A stretch of 64,000 nucleotides of DNA from Bradyrhizobium sp. CSS354. GTDB taxonomy: Bacteria; Pseudomonadota; Alphaproteobacteria; Rhizobiales; Xanthobacteraceae. Location: NCBI RefSeq assembly GCF_029051725.1, contig NZ_JAACFU010000007.1:247501-311500 (forward strand). The letters run 5' to 3'. Within the stretch, counting starts at the first letter, position 1, and the number at the start of each line of letters is the position of its first letter. The position numbers and the translations under genes were made by a program. Shown piece by piece: positions 18,002 to 25,819 of this stretch. Below the pieces are notes generated by a model that saw only the letters and a list, made by a program, of their open reading frames with translations, was not told the DNA's origin and ran no database searches.

Positions 18002-19249
18002 ATGAACTTCGACGATACCCCGCAGGAAGCTGAATTTCGCGCCACTGCTCGCGCCTGGATCGCGGCCAGTGCACCGAAGCAGTATGAGGAAGAGCTTCGC
18101 AAGTCCTCGCTCGGCCGCACGCAGTTGAAGAACGCCAACATTCTGGAAGTGGCAAAGGCCTGGCAAAAGAAGAAGGCCGATGCCGGATGGGCCTGCCTGC
18201 ATTGGCCGAAGGAGTATGGTGGCCGCGGTTCGTCGCCGATCGAGCGTGTGATCTGGCAGCAGGAAGAGGGGCCGTTTGGCCAGCTATCCCGCATGTTCAT
18301 CATCGGCCACGGCATGTGCGGGCCGACCATGATGGCGTTCGCGCGCGAGGAGCATAAGCGCGCCTATCTGCCGCCACTCGCCTCCGGCGAAAAGGTCTGG
18401 TGCCAGCTGTTCTCCGAGCCCGCCGGCGGCTCCGACGTCGCGGGCCTGCGCACGCGCGCCGAGAAGGATGGTGATGACTGGGTGATTAACGGCCAGAAGA
18501 TCTGGACGTCGGGCGCGCACTATTCCGATTACGGCATTTTGCTCACCCGCACCGATCCGACCGTGCCCAAGCACAAGGGCCTTACCATGTTCTTCCTGGA
18601 CATGAAGAGCCCTGGCGTCGAGGTGCGGCCGATCAAGCAGGCCAGCGGCGCTTCCGACTTCAACGAGGTCTATTTCACCAACGTCCGCATTCCAGATCAT
18701 CAGCGCCTCGGCGAGGTCGGTGACGGCTGGAACGTCTCGCTGACCACGCTGATGAACGAGCGCAGCGCGATCGGGGCGGCCGTCTCGACCGGCTTCCCTG
18801 AGCTGTTCGAATATTGCTCGAGCCTGATGCTGGACGATGGCCCGGCAATCGAGGACCGCGCGGTGCGCTCGAAGCTGGCGAACTGGGCGGTGAAGGCGAG
18901 TGGACTGAAATACACCAGCATGCGTGCGATCTCCGCGCTGTCGAAGGGCGAGCGGCCGGGACCGGAAAATTCCATCGGCAAGCTGGTCGCGGGCTCCATG
19001 ATCCAGGATGTCGCGACCTATGCGCTGGATCTGCAAGGCGCCGCAGGTGTGATCAGCGGTCCCGAGGATTCCGAACTCGCCGGCCGCTTCCAGGCGATGC
19101 TGCTGCGGGCGCCGGGCACGCGTGTTGAAGGTGGCACCGACGAGATCATGCGCAACATCATCGCCGAGCGGGTCTTGGGCCTGCCCGGCGACATCCGGGT
19201 CGACAAAGACGTGCCGTTCAACAAGATCCCGACGAAGGGAAGAGGCTGA
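18002..19249 (+). CDS. Acyl-CoA dehydrogenase (large subunit type), paralogue 1
   Basis: 415 residues. Flavin and substrate motifs are clear: QLFSEPAGGSDVAGL and the VINGQKIWTSGAHYSDY strand. The C-terminus carries EGGTDEIMRNIIAERVLGLP. At the classic MCAD Glu position (the residue before GT) there is Gly, so the catalytic base must lie elsewhere, as in several long-chain and heterotetrameric members. It follows the 375-residue partner by 14 nt. It is highly similar along its whole length to the next dehydrogenase gene, indicating tandem duplication. Confidence 0.9.
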   Translation: MNFDDTPQEAEFRATARAWIAASAPKQYEEELRKSSLGRTQLKNANILEVAKAWQKKKADAGWACLHWPKEYGGRGSSPIERVIWQQEEGPFGQLSRMFIIGHGMCGPTMMAFAREEHKRAYLPPLASGEKVWCQLFSEPAGGSDVAGLRTRAEKDGDDWVINGQKIWTSGAHYSDYGILLTRTDPTVPKHKGLTMFFLDMKSPGVEVRPIKQASGASDFNEVYFTNVRIPDHQRLGEVGDGWNVSLTTLMNERSAIGAAVSTGFPELFEYCSSLMLDDGPAIEDRAVRSKLANWAVKASGLKYTSMRAISALSKGERPGPENSIGKLVAGSMIQDVATYALDLQGAAGVISGPEDSELAGRFQAMLLRAPGTRVEGGTDEIMRNIIAERVLGLPGDIRVDKDVPFNKIPTKGRG

Positions 19250-19250
19250 T

Positions 19251-19369
19251 CGTGTCCCGGACGCGGTGCGGTACGAAGTACCGCGCCGCAGAGCCGGGAC
19301 CCAGAAGGCCGCGATGGGCCCCGGCTCTGCAGCGCACCGCTTCGCGCTGCGCAGCGTCCGGGGCACGAG
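19251..19369. repeat. Palindromic intergenic repeat, family D copy 1
   Basis: CGTGTCCCGGACGCGG at the left end pairs with CCGGGGCACG at the right end. The interior holds GGTACGAAGTACC and GCCGGGACCC / GGGCCCCGGC. The same outer sequence recurs at 20635-20748, so both copies follow the paralogous dehydrogenase genes. Confidence 0.8.
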
Positions 19370-19385
19370 AGAGGAGAGTTGGAAG

Positions 19386-20630
19386 ATGAATTTCGACGAC
19401 ACCCCGCAGGAAGCCGCATTCCGCGAGACCGCGCGCAAATGGGTCGAGGCCAACGCGCCGAAGGAGTTCTTGGCTGAGCTGTCAAAATCCTCGCTTGGCC
19501 GCATCCGGCTCGCCAACCACGACATCGTCGATGTCGGCAAGGCCTGGCAGAAGAAGAAGGCCGAAGGCAATTGGGCCTGCCTGCATTGGCCCAAGGAATA
19601 TGGCGGCCGCGGTGCGACGCCGATCGAGCGTGTGATCTGGCAGCAGGAGGAAGGCGTCTACGGCAAGCTGACGCAGCCGTTTCAGATCGGCGAGGGCATG
19701 TGCGGCCCAACCGTGATGGCGTTCGGCAGCGAGGACGCCAAGCGGCGCCATTTGCCGAAGCTGGCCGCGGGCGAGGAGATCTGGTGCCAGCTGTTCTCCG
19801 AACCGTCGGCCGGGTCTGACGTCGCCGGCTTGCGCACACGCGCGGAGAAGAAGGACGACGATTGGGTCGTTAATGGCCAGAAGATCTGGACCTCCGGCGC
19901 GCACTATTCGGACTACGGCCTTTTGATCGCGCGCACCGATCCCAATGTGCCCAAGCACAAGGGCCTCACCATGTTCTTCCTGGACATGAAGAGCCCCGGC
20001 GTCGAGGTGCGCCCGATCAAGCAGGCCAACGGCATGCAGGAGTTCAACGAGGTCTATTTCACCGACGTCGTCATTCCCGACAGCCAGCGTCTCGGCGCCA
20101 TCGGCGAGGGCTGGAGCGTGTCGCTGACCACGTTGATGAACGAGCGCATGTCGATCGGTTCGCGGCTTGCGACCGGCGTCCCCGAGATGTTCGAGTTCTG
20201 CTCCAATCTGATGCTGGAGGATGGTCTCGCCATCGACGATCCCGCCGTGCGCTCAAAACTCGCGAGTTGGGCGGTGAAGTCGAGCGGGTTGAAATACACC
20301 AGCTACCGCGCGATCTCGGCGTTGTCCAAGGGCGAGCGGCCGGGGCCGGAGAATTCGATCGGCAAGCTCGTCTCCGGCATGATGCTGCAGGACATCGCAA
20401 CCTACGCCATGGACCTCCAGGGCGCGGCCGGCGTTCTCACCGGCGCGGACGAGGAGACCGTGCAAGGCCAGTTCCAGCAGATGCTGCTGTCCTCGCCTTC
20501 GATGCGCATTGCCGGCGGCACCGACGAGATATTGCGCAACATCATCGCCGAGCGCGTGCTGGGATTGCCGGGCGACATCCGCGTCGACAAGGACGTGCCG
20601 TATAACAAAATCCCGACCAAAGGACGGTGA
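19386..20630 (+). CDS. Acyl-CoA dehydrogenase (large subunit type), paralogue 2
   Basis: 414 residues, nearly collinear with the preceding dehydrogenase (MNFDDTPQEA start, QLFSEPSAGSDVAGL, VNGQKIWTSGAHYSDY, and the ending DKDVPYNKIPTKGR against DKDVPFNKIPTKGRG). The C-terminal AGGTDEILRN again has Gly at the classic Glu site. Start ATG 19386 behind GGAGAG. The two copies are divided by a family D repeat and this one is followed by a second copy of that repeat, so the duplicated unit may have been gene plus repeat. Substrate specificity probably differs between the copies. Confidence 0.9.
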   Translation: MNFDDTPQEAAFRETARKWVEANAPKEFLAELSKSSLGRIRLANHDIVDVGKAWQKKKAEGNWACLHWPKEYGGRGATPIERVIWQQEEGVYGKLTQPFQIGEGMCGPTVMAFGSEDAKRRHLPKLAAGEEIWCQLFSEPSAGSDVAGLRTRAEKKDDDWVVNGQKIWTSGAHYSDYGLLIARTDPNVPKHKGLTMFFLDMKSPGVEVRPIKQANGMQEFNEVYFTDVVIPDSQRLGAIGEGWSVSLTTLMNERMSIGSRLATGVPEMFEFCSNLMLEDGLAIDDPAVRSKLASWAVKSSGLKYTSYRAISALSKGERPGPENSIGKLVSGMMLQDIATYAMDLQGAAGVLTGADEETVQGQFQQMLLSSPSMRIAGGTDEILRNIIAERVLGLPGDIRVDKDVPYNKIPTKGR

Positions 20631-20634
20631 CATC

Positions 20635-20748
20635 TCGTGTCCCGGACGCGCGAAGCGCGAGCCGGGACCCAGGAGCCACGATGGACAGGCCACAATAAGC
20701 CCCGGCTCAGCGCCGCATCACTTCGTGCTGCGTCGCGTCCGGGCACGA
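20635..20748. repeat. Palindromic intergenic repeat, family D copy 2
   Basis: TCGTGTCCCGGACGCG at the left end and CGCGTCCGGGCACGA at the right end pair over about 15 bases. It holds the same GAGCCGGGACCCAG interior as the copy at 19251-19369. Confidence 0.8.
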
Positions 20749-20763
20749 AAGCGAGCTTAAGCA

Positions 20764-21462
20764 ATGGACGCTGCAGTCAATCAGAACAATCGCATCGGCG
20801 TGCTCGAAGAGCTGCTCAACGAGCGCTATTCGGTGCGCGCCTTCCTGGCCAAGGAAGTCGATCGCGCGACGATCGAATATGTGCTGACCACCGCACAACG
20901 CACGGCGTCCTGGTGCAACAGCCAGCCCTGGCAGGTCGTCATCGCCAGCGGCGAGGCCAAGGAGCGTTTCCGCAAGCTGATCTACAAGGAGGCTTCGGGC
21001 GGTCTCGGGGACGACTATGATTTCACGCCGCCGCGCGAATATCTCGGCGCCTATCTCGAACGCCGCCGCGAGAGCGGGTTTCAGCTCTACAACACGCTCG
21101 GCATCGCGCGTGGAGACAAGATGGCCTATGCCAAGCAGGCGCTGGAGAACTACAATTTTTTCGGTGCGCCGCACGTGGCCATCATCCACACCGACGAGCC
21201 GCTCGGCATCTACGGTGCGATCGATTGCGGCGCCTATGCCTCGAATTTCATGCTGGCCGCGCAGGCGCTCGGGCTCGGCACGATTCCGCAGGCGGCGCTC
21301 GCGCGCCACTCCGGCCTGATCCGCCGCCATTTCAATCTGCCTGATGATCGCCGCATCGTTTGCGGCATCTCGTTCGGCTATGCCGACAACGCCCACAAGG
21401 TCAACAGCTACCGCACGTCGCGTGCGAGCGTGGCCGAGACAGTGACCTTCGTGGACGAGTGA
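20764..21462 (+). CDS. Nitroreductase family FMN-dependent protein
   Basis: 232 residues with the nitroreductase fold: RYSVRAFLAKEV at the N-terminus, TASWCNSQPWQVVIA for FMN binding, and the C-terminal VCGISFGYAD block with the late FMN contacts. It reduces nitro groups or quinone/enone-type acceptors with NAD(P)H. It is the last plus-strand gene of the catabolic cluster. A role such as removing an aromatic nitro group or reducing a ring intermediate is possible, but nothing in the sequence fixes the substrate. Confidence 0.88.
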   Translation: MDAAVNQNNRIGVLEELLNERYSVRAFLAKEVDRATIEYVLTTAQRTASWCNSQPWQVVIASGEAKERFRKLIYKEASGGLGDDYDFTPPREYLGAYLERRRESGFQLYNTLGIARGDKMAYAKQALENYNFFGAPHVAIIHTDEPLGIYGAIDCGAYASNFMLAAQALGLGTIPQAALARHSGLIRRHFNLPDDRRIVCGISFGYADNAHKVNSYRTSRASVAETVTFVDE

Positions 21463-21521
21463 TCGACGCGACGCAGGCTCCGCATCGCGTTTCAGACGTG
21501 ATCACGTCAGACGTGCGAAGA

Positions 21522-21540
21522 CGGCCGCTGGAAGCGGCCG
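21522..21540. terminator. Weak hairpin at end of catabolic cluster
   Basis: CGGCCGCT-GGA-AGCGGCCG forms an 8-bp GC stem between the convergent nitroreductase and ecfG genes. There is no real T run, so termination is only plausible. Confidence 0.35.
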
Positions 21541-21577
21541 CCTTCATCGCGGTCTCAGTGTCGATTGACGCCGGCCG

Positions 21578-22126
21578 TCAGCCGCCGCTGCCGCCGATCA
21601 CGGCGCGAATGGTCTCGTCGGGTCCGAAATCCTCGGCGCCGTCGACATAGAGCAGCGCCGCGAGCTTCGAGCGCGCACGGTTGACGCGGCTCTTGATCGT
21701 GCCCACTGCGCAGCCGCAGATCGAAGCCGCATCCTCATAGGAGAAGCCGGAGGCGCCGACGAGGATCAGCGCTTCACGCTGGTCCTGCGGAAGCTTGTCG
21801 AGCGCCGTGCGGAATTCCTCGAACTCGAGATGGGCGTTCTGCGAGGGCTGTGTCTTCAGCGTCTTGGCATAGTTACCTTCGGCGTCCTCGACTTCCCGCC
21901 GCCGCTTGCGATAGTCGGAGCGGAACAGGTTGCGCAGGATCGTGAACAGCCACGCCGGCAGATTGGAGCCGGGCTGGAACGAGTCGATGTTGGCGAGCGC
22001 GCGCAACAGCGTCTCCTGGACCAGATCGTCGGCGCGATCGGCATTGCCGCTGAGCGAGATGGCGAACGCGCGCAGACTGGGCACCGCCGCCAGGATGTCG
22101 TTACGCAGGGAGTCCGTGAGAGGCAT
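21578..22126 (-). CDS. ecfG: RNA polymerase sigma factor EcfG (general stress response)
   Basis: 182 residues, group IV sigma factor. Region 2 (about residues 15-75) includes DDLVQETLLRAL and region 4 contains YEDAASICGCAVGTIKSRVNRAR. The linker and C-terminal tail match EcfG proteins of alphaproteobacteria. It directs RNA polymerase to GGAAC-type promoters of the general stress regulon and is held inactive by NepR until PhyR is phosphorylated. Start ATG 22126 overlaps the nepR stop by one base (TGATG) behind GGGAGGGA, so the two are translationally coupled. Confidence 0.95.
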   Translation of the reverse strand: MPLTDSLRNDILAAVPSLRAFAISLSGNADRADDLVQETLLRALANIDSFQPGSNLPAWLFTILRNLFRSDYRKRRREVEDAEGNYAKTLKTQPSQNAHLEFEEFRTALDKLPQDQREALILVGASGFSYEDAASICGCAVGTIKSRVNRARSKLAALLYVDGAEDFGPDETIRAVIGGSGG

Positions 22127-22359
22127 CAATCCCTCCCATTGTTGTTGTCGTTAGAACCGCCACCATTTTCCACTTGGGGTGTCGCTCCCGGCGCATCAAG
22201 TTTCTTGATCAGTTCCGCGAACCGGTCCGGAACCCCCTGCCGCACCACGTCGTCGTACATGGCGCGCAGCTGGTGCCCAATCCGGGACTGGATCTCCGGA
22301 GTGAGCCCTCCCTTACCGGGGGTCGTGCTTTTGCTGGCTTGAGACTTGAGATCTTTCAT
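22126..22359 (-). CDS. nepR: Anti-sigma factor NepR
   Basis: 77 residues from ATG 22359; an in-frame upstream start would add 28 residues with no family resemblance. The core (LTPEIQSRIGHQLRAMYDDV, then VPDRFAELI) is the conserved two-helix NepR domain that clasps sigma regions 2 and 4, or alternatively phosphorylated PhyR. The C-terminus is a low-complexity Gly/Asn/Asp tail. It lies between the EcfG-type promoter and ecfG, giving the usual autoregulated nepR-ecfG unit. Confidence 0.92.
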   Translation of the reverse strand: MKDLKSQASKSTTPGKGGLTPEIQSRIGHQLRAMYDDVVRQGVPDRFAELIKKLDAPGATPQVENGGGSNDNNNGRD

Positions 22360-22441
22360 GACCTGTTCCACGTTTCCCCGAGTTAAGTAACTGTAAAATC
22401 GAGAAGTTCTCTCAACCGGGAGCCGTTCCCTGGATAGGCTC

Positions 22442-22466
22442 AATGCGAGCTGCGAGAAAAAGTTCC
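22442..22466 (-). promoter_or_regulatory. EcfG-type promoter for nepR-ecfG
   Basis: On the minus strand GGAAC, 16 bases, then CATT, close to the known GGAAC-N16/17-CGTT pattern of sigma-EcfG. It lies about 80 bases upstream of nepR and implies positive autoregulation. Confidence 0.6.
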
Positions 22467-22476
22467 GCCCCCATGC

Positions 22477-22501
22477 GGAACTTTTCTCAGTCTGGGGCGT
22501 A
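22477..22501 (+). promoter_or_regulatory. EcfG-type promoter for phyR
   Basis: On the plus strand GGAAC, 16 bases, then CGTA, about 80 bases upstream of the phyR start. Its -35 box is the mirror half of the palindrome that also forms the nepR promoter's -35 box. Confidence 0.65.
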
Positions 22502-22580
22502 ATCAGCCCAGCAGGGGAACCCGGGCCCCCCGCCTAACGCCTGCACGTCAAGGTCGGCCCGAAGATGATATGGAGTGGGG

Positions 22581-23387
22581 ATGTCCCGTTCACAGCTTGT
22601 TGCTGAACACTTGCCGTTGTTGCGCCGGTACGCACGCGCCCTGACGGGCAGCCAGTCCTCCGGTGACGCCTATGTCGCAGCCATGTTGGAAGCCATGCTG
22701 GGAGATCCGTCGGTGCTCGACGAGAGCCACGGGCCGCGCGCCGGCCTGTTCCGGCTGTTCACCCAGATCTGGAATTCCGTGTCTGTCAACGACGATTCCG
22801 AGGTGACGAACCTGCCGATGCCGCCGGAGCGACGGCTGTCGAACATCACGCCGTTGCCGCGGCAAGCCTTCTTGCTGCTCTCGCTCGAGGGATTTTCGGA
22901 AGAAGAGGTCGGCTATATCCTCGGCACCGACGTCGGCGAGACGCGCCGGCTTGCAGATGCCGCAGGGCGCGAGATGGCCGCCGAGATCGCCACCGACGTG
23001 CTGATCATCGAGGATGAGACCTTCATCGCCATGGATCTCGAAAGCCTGGTGAAGAACCTCGGCCACAATGTCGTCGGCGTAGCCCGCACCCACGCCGATG
23101 CGGTCGCGCTGGCAAAGAACAAGCGGCCCGGCCTGATCCTCGCCGACATCCAGCTCGCCGACGGCTCGTCGGGCCTCGACGCCGTCAACGAGCTGCTCCG
23201 CACCTTCGAGGTGCCGGTGGTGTTCATCACCGCGTACCCCGAGCGCTTCCTTACCGGCGAGCGCCCCGAGCCGGCGTTCCTGATCTCGAAACCATTCCAG
23301 CCGGCGATGGTGTCGGCGGTGGCGAGCCAGGCGCTGTTCTTCCAGCGCAACTCCCGCAACCGCGCGCCGAAAGTGCCGGCGGCGTAA
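22581..23387 (+). CDS. phyR: Response regulator PhyR (anti-anti-sigma factor)
   Basis: 268 residues. Residues 1-130 are a sigma-like domain mimicking EcfG (PLLRRYARALTGS, then LLLSLEGFSEEEVGYILG), and residues 138-260 a receiver domain with the acidic pair in IIEDE, the phospho-acceptor D189 in ILADIQ, and K in ISKPF. When phosphorylated it binds NepR and frees EcfG. ATG 22581 follows GGAG; the in-frame GTG six bases earlier is less likely. It is divergent from nepR-ecfG. No PhyK-type kinase gene is in the window, so the sensor is elsewhere. Confidence 0.96.
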   Translation: MSRSQLVAEHLPLLRRYARALTGSQSSGDAYVAAMLEAMLGDPSVLDESHGPRAGLFRLFTQIWNSVSVNDDSEVTNLPMPPERRLSNITPLPRQAFLLLSLEGFSEEEVGYILGTDVGETRRLADAAGREMAAEIATDVLIIEDETFIAMDLESLVKNLGHNVVGVARTHADAVALAKNKRPGLILADIQLADGSSGLDAVNELLRTFEVPVVFITAYPERFLTGERPEPAFLISKPFQPAMVSAVASQALFFQRNSRNRAPKVPAA

Positions 23388-23426
23388 GGAAGGGCCTGCG
23401 GCGTAAGCAAGCTCCCATCGTACAAG

Positions 23427-23458
23427 AAGACGGCGCGCCACAAGGCGCGCCGTCTTTT
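23427..23458. terminator. Bidirectional rho-independent terminator after phyR
   Basis: A perfect 13-bp stem (AAGACGGCGCGCC and complement) with ACAA loop and TTTT tail, between convergent phyR and the TonB-domain gene. Confidence 0.85.
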
Positions 23459-23470
23459 GTTCGTCGGCAC

Positions 23471-24151
23471 TCAGCAGCCTCGGCAGATGCTGTTAAGTTT
23501 GGCCTTCAACTTGGGTTCGTCCGTCCATGCCCCACTCATCGGTTGCGTTCCGTCGAGAGTCATCAGGATGGTCACCTTCTGGAGGTCGTCCTTCGCCTCG
23601 GGCGGCGGCTTCGGAAATGGCTCGCTTCGCTCGACCATGCTGAGCGCTGCCGCATCCAGGGGCGGGGAGCCTGTGCTTTCCACCAACGCGTGCGAGATCA
23701 ATTTGCCCGAGCGGTCGAGCACGAATGTGACACCGGCGTCGCCTCTGTGACCCATCGCCTCAGGCGGAAACGCCCTGTTGCGCCAGACATGCTCGATTAC
23801 CGTCTTGCGCCACGCAGCCATGCCGTCGCCCTCGGTGAGGGCGGGACCCGGCCTGCTCAGCACTAACCCGGAGGGCGGCACCTGGAATTGGCGGCCTCGG
23901 AAGACGATGGGGACTGTGAAAGAGAACGAGCTCTCGGTCAGTTCCGAAGGCGCTTCCGGAAATGGCTGAGCGCGCTCGACGATTGCAAGCGCAGCAGCAT
24001 CGAGCGATTGAGACCCGGCGCTCTCAGCCAGCGTCCGCGATATTAGTTTGCCGGACCGATCCATAACGAATCCAACCTTGGCCTCACCCGTTTGCCCCAT
24101 CGCGGCAGGCGGGAAGAAGGTTCTGCTCGCGATGTGCGCAGCCAGTCTCAT
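23471..24151 (-). CDS. Protein with two TonB C-terminal-like domains; N-terminal signal sequence is out of frame
   Basis: 226 residues from the first in-frame ATG, carrying two tandem TonB_C-like repeats (AMGQTGEAKVGFVMDRSGK and AMGHRGDAGVTFVLDRSGK, each followed by LDAAAL and PFP). No TonB transmembrane anchor is seen. A good signal peptide (MKFPVLAALLGLLAAFP) begins at 24239 but in another frame. Removing one base near 24190-24200 would join it through an AQTDSVQAWK linker to this reading frame. The intact protein would be a secreted periplasmic two-domain protein. Either this is a recent pseudogene, a sequence error, or the frame is crossed during translation. Confidence 0.65.
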   Translation of the reverse strand: MRLAAHIASRTFFPPAAMGQTGEAKVGFVMDRSGKLISRTLAESAGSQSLDAAALAIVERAQPFPEAPSELTESSFSFTVPIVFRGRQFQVPPSGLVLSRPGPALTEGDGMAAWRKTVIEHVWRNRAFPPEAMGHRGDAGVTFVLDRSGKLISHALVESTGSPPLDAAALSMVERSEPFPKPPPEAKDDLQKVTILMTLDGTQPMSGAWTDEPKLKAKLNSICRGC

Positions 24152-24429
24152 CTTCCAGGCCTGGACGGAATCGGTCTGCGCCTTGGGAGGGAAAAGCCGC
24201 CAGCAATCCGAGAAGCGCGGCCAGCACGGGAAATTTCATCTGCATCGGGTACGAATATTAGTCGCGGTCAGGTTGATTGCAAGGCTCGCTGCTCGTATCG
24301 CGCGGACTGGCTGTGGGCAGTTCGAACGCACCCAAAGCATCGTGCGCGCTTGACGACAACCCAATTGGCCGTTGATACCTCGGGCCGATGAACCCATCGC
24401 CGCTTCCAGCCGCCAAGAGATTTCGCATC

Positions 24430-25029
24430 ATGGACCAGCAACTCCTCGACCGCCTCGCCATCCGCGACCTCGTCGAGAACTGGGCGGTGTGGCGGGATGC
24501 CGGCGATTGGGAGCGCTTTGCCACGGTCTGGCACGAGGAAGGCTGGATGTCCGCCACCTGGTTTCAGGGGCCGGCGCGGGATTTCATGAAGGTGAGCCAA
24601 GAGGGGTTCGCCAAGGGCGTGCGCATCCTGCATTTCCTCGGCGGCTGCAGTATCGATCTCGAGGGGGTGCGTGCCATCGCGCAGACCAAGATGACCATCT
24701 CGCAGCGCGCGCCGGTGCACGACGTGCCCTGCGACGTCGTCTGCACCGGGCGCTTTTACGATTTCCTGGAGAAGCGGCAGGGAAAATGGGGCATCGTCCG
24801 CCGCCAGCCGATATACGAGAAGGACCGGATCGATCCGGTTGATCCCGCCGCGACACTTCAGCTCGACCAGAAAGCCCTTGCTGCGCTGCCCGAAGGCTAC
24901 CGACACCTCGCCTACATGCAGGAGCTGATCGGCTACAAGGTCAAGCGCGACATGCCGGGCCTCACCGGGCCTGAGGTCGAGAAGCTCTATGGGGAGGGGC
25001 GGGAGTGGCTCGCGGGGAAGGCGAACTGA
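24430..25029 (+). CDS. SnoaL-like (NTF2 fold) protein
   Basis: 199 residues. The N-terminus (MDQQLLDRLAIRDLVENWAVWRDAGDWERFATVWHEEG) is the typical opening of SnoaL_4 domains, followed by the ILHFLGG and GRFYDFLEK strands. The fold covers hydroxysteroid isomerases, polyketide cyclases, dehydratases and ring-hydroxylating dioxygenase small-subunit relatives. An Asp and His on the cavity helix are present, but no reaction can be assigned. I preferred ATG 24430; an in-frame ATG at 24388 would add 14 residues. The C-terminal 50 residues extend beyond the NTF2 core. Confidence 0.78.
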   Translation: MDQQLLDRLAIRDLVENWAVWRDAGDWERFATVWHEEGWMSATWFQGPARDFMKVSQEGFAKGVRILHFLGGCSIDLEGVRAIAQTKMTISQRAPVHDVPCDVVCTGRFYDFLEKRQGKWGIVRRQPIYEKDRIDPVDPAATLQLDQKALAALPEGYRHLAYMQELIGYKVKRDMPGLTGPEVEKLYGEGREWLAGKAN

Positions 25030-25046
25030 ACTCCAGACAAAAGTAA

Positions 25047-25075
25047 GGCGCGACTGGCATCACCACAGTCGCGCC
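25047..25075. terminator. Hairpin downstream of the SnoaL-like gene
   Basis: GGCGCGACT at 25047-25055 pairs with AGTCGCGCC at 25067-25075. The stem is strong but no T tract follows, so it is a possible terminator only. Confidence 0.4.
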
Positions 25076-25279
25076 CTACGTCGCCGGCTTATGGGGCAGG
25101 GGGGAATAGCCGGCTGTTGAGACGACTCCCGTCCGCGAAAGTCGTTCCAGGCGGTTGCGAAATTTTTCGCGCGGACCGTGCCCTTTTCGCACACGGTTAA
25201 GTGATCTTAACGACTGAGAACTCTGGGTCCTCTCCTCGCGTTGTTCCCGCGATCGCCATGGGGCGAGGGACCGATAGCC

Positions 25280-25696
25280 ATGTCACAGATTCAAAAGGTA
25301 TTTTTAGGCGCCGTCGCGATCGCCGCGACGCTTGGCGCCGTCCAGGTCGGCGCCGTGCAGCTGGCCTCGGGCCATGATCTGGCCGACCGCTGGCAGGCGG
25401 TCGCTGACAAGCCCGGCCATAACGTCAATCGCTCCAGCAAAGCCGATCGGCTCGCCGACATCAAGCACGCGGAGGTTCCGACCCGCACCGTGTCGATGCG
25501 GCTGAATGATCTGGCCGACACATCGGTGCTGCTGCGTGTCCCCGCGGTGATCGAGACCGGCAACGCCAAGCCGCCGCCGGTGCTGCTCCCGGACCAGAAG
25601 CAGAGCCGCAAAAAGCCGACGATCGCCTGCGAGCCGATGGTCAGCTCCCTAACCGAGGTCGCAAAACTGCTCCAGCCCGGTCGCTGTGTGACCTGA
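25280..25696 (+). CDS. Exported hypothetical protein
   Basis: 138 residues from ATG 25280 (GAGGGA upstream). The first 30 residues form a Sec signal or N-terminal anchor (KVFLGAVAIAATLGAVQVGAVQLASG). The remainder is hydrophilic, with a Lys/Pro-rich stretch and two late Cys (IACEPM and GRCVT) that could pair. I do not recognise the family; short proteins of this build ending in a Cys motif are common in Bradyrhizobium. It lies 123 bp upstream of htpG on the same strand with no sign of joint control. Confidence 0.72.
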   Translation: MSQIQKVFLGAVAIAATLGAVQVGAVQLASGHDLADRWQAVADKPGHNVNRSSKADRLADIKHAEVPTRTVSMRLNDLADTSVLLRVPAVIETGNAKPPPVLLPDQKQSRKKPTIACEPMVSSLTEVAKLLQPGRCVT

Positions 25697-25819
25697 TCGG
25701 CATTTGCTGCGGACAAATCGCCCTCCGCCCCGAGGGCGATCGCTGACGTCGACCTTGATCCCCTGCCCCCTCGCGTTATATCCCGGGTTTCTTCCCCTTT
25801 CGATTGACCGGGTAAACGC

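Noticed and set aside
21495..21508. Perfect 14-bp palindrome GACGTGATCACGTC
   Set aside because: It lies after the nitroreductase stop and is not near a promoter; no T tract; could be chance.
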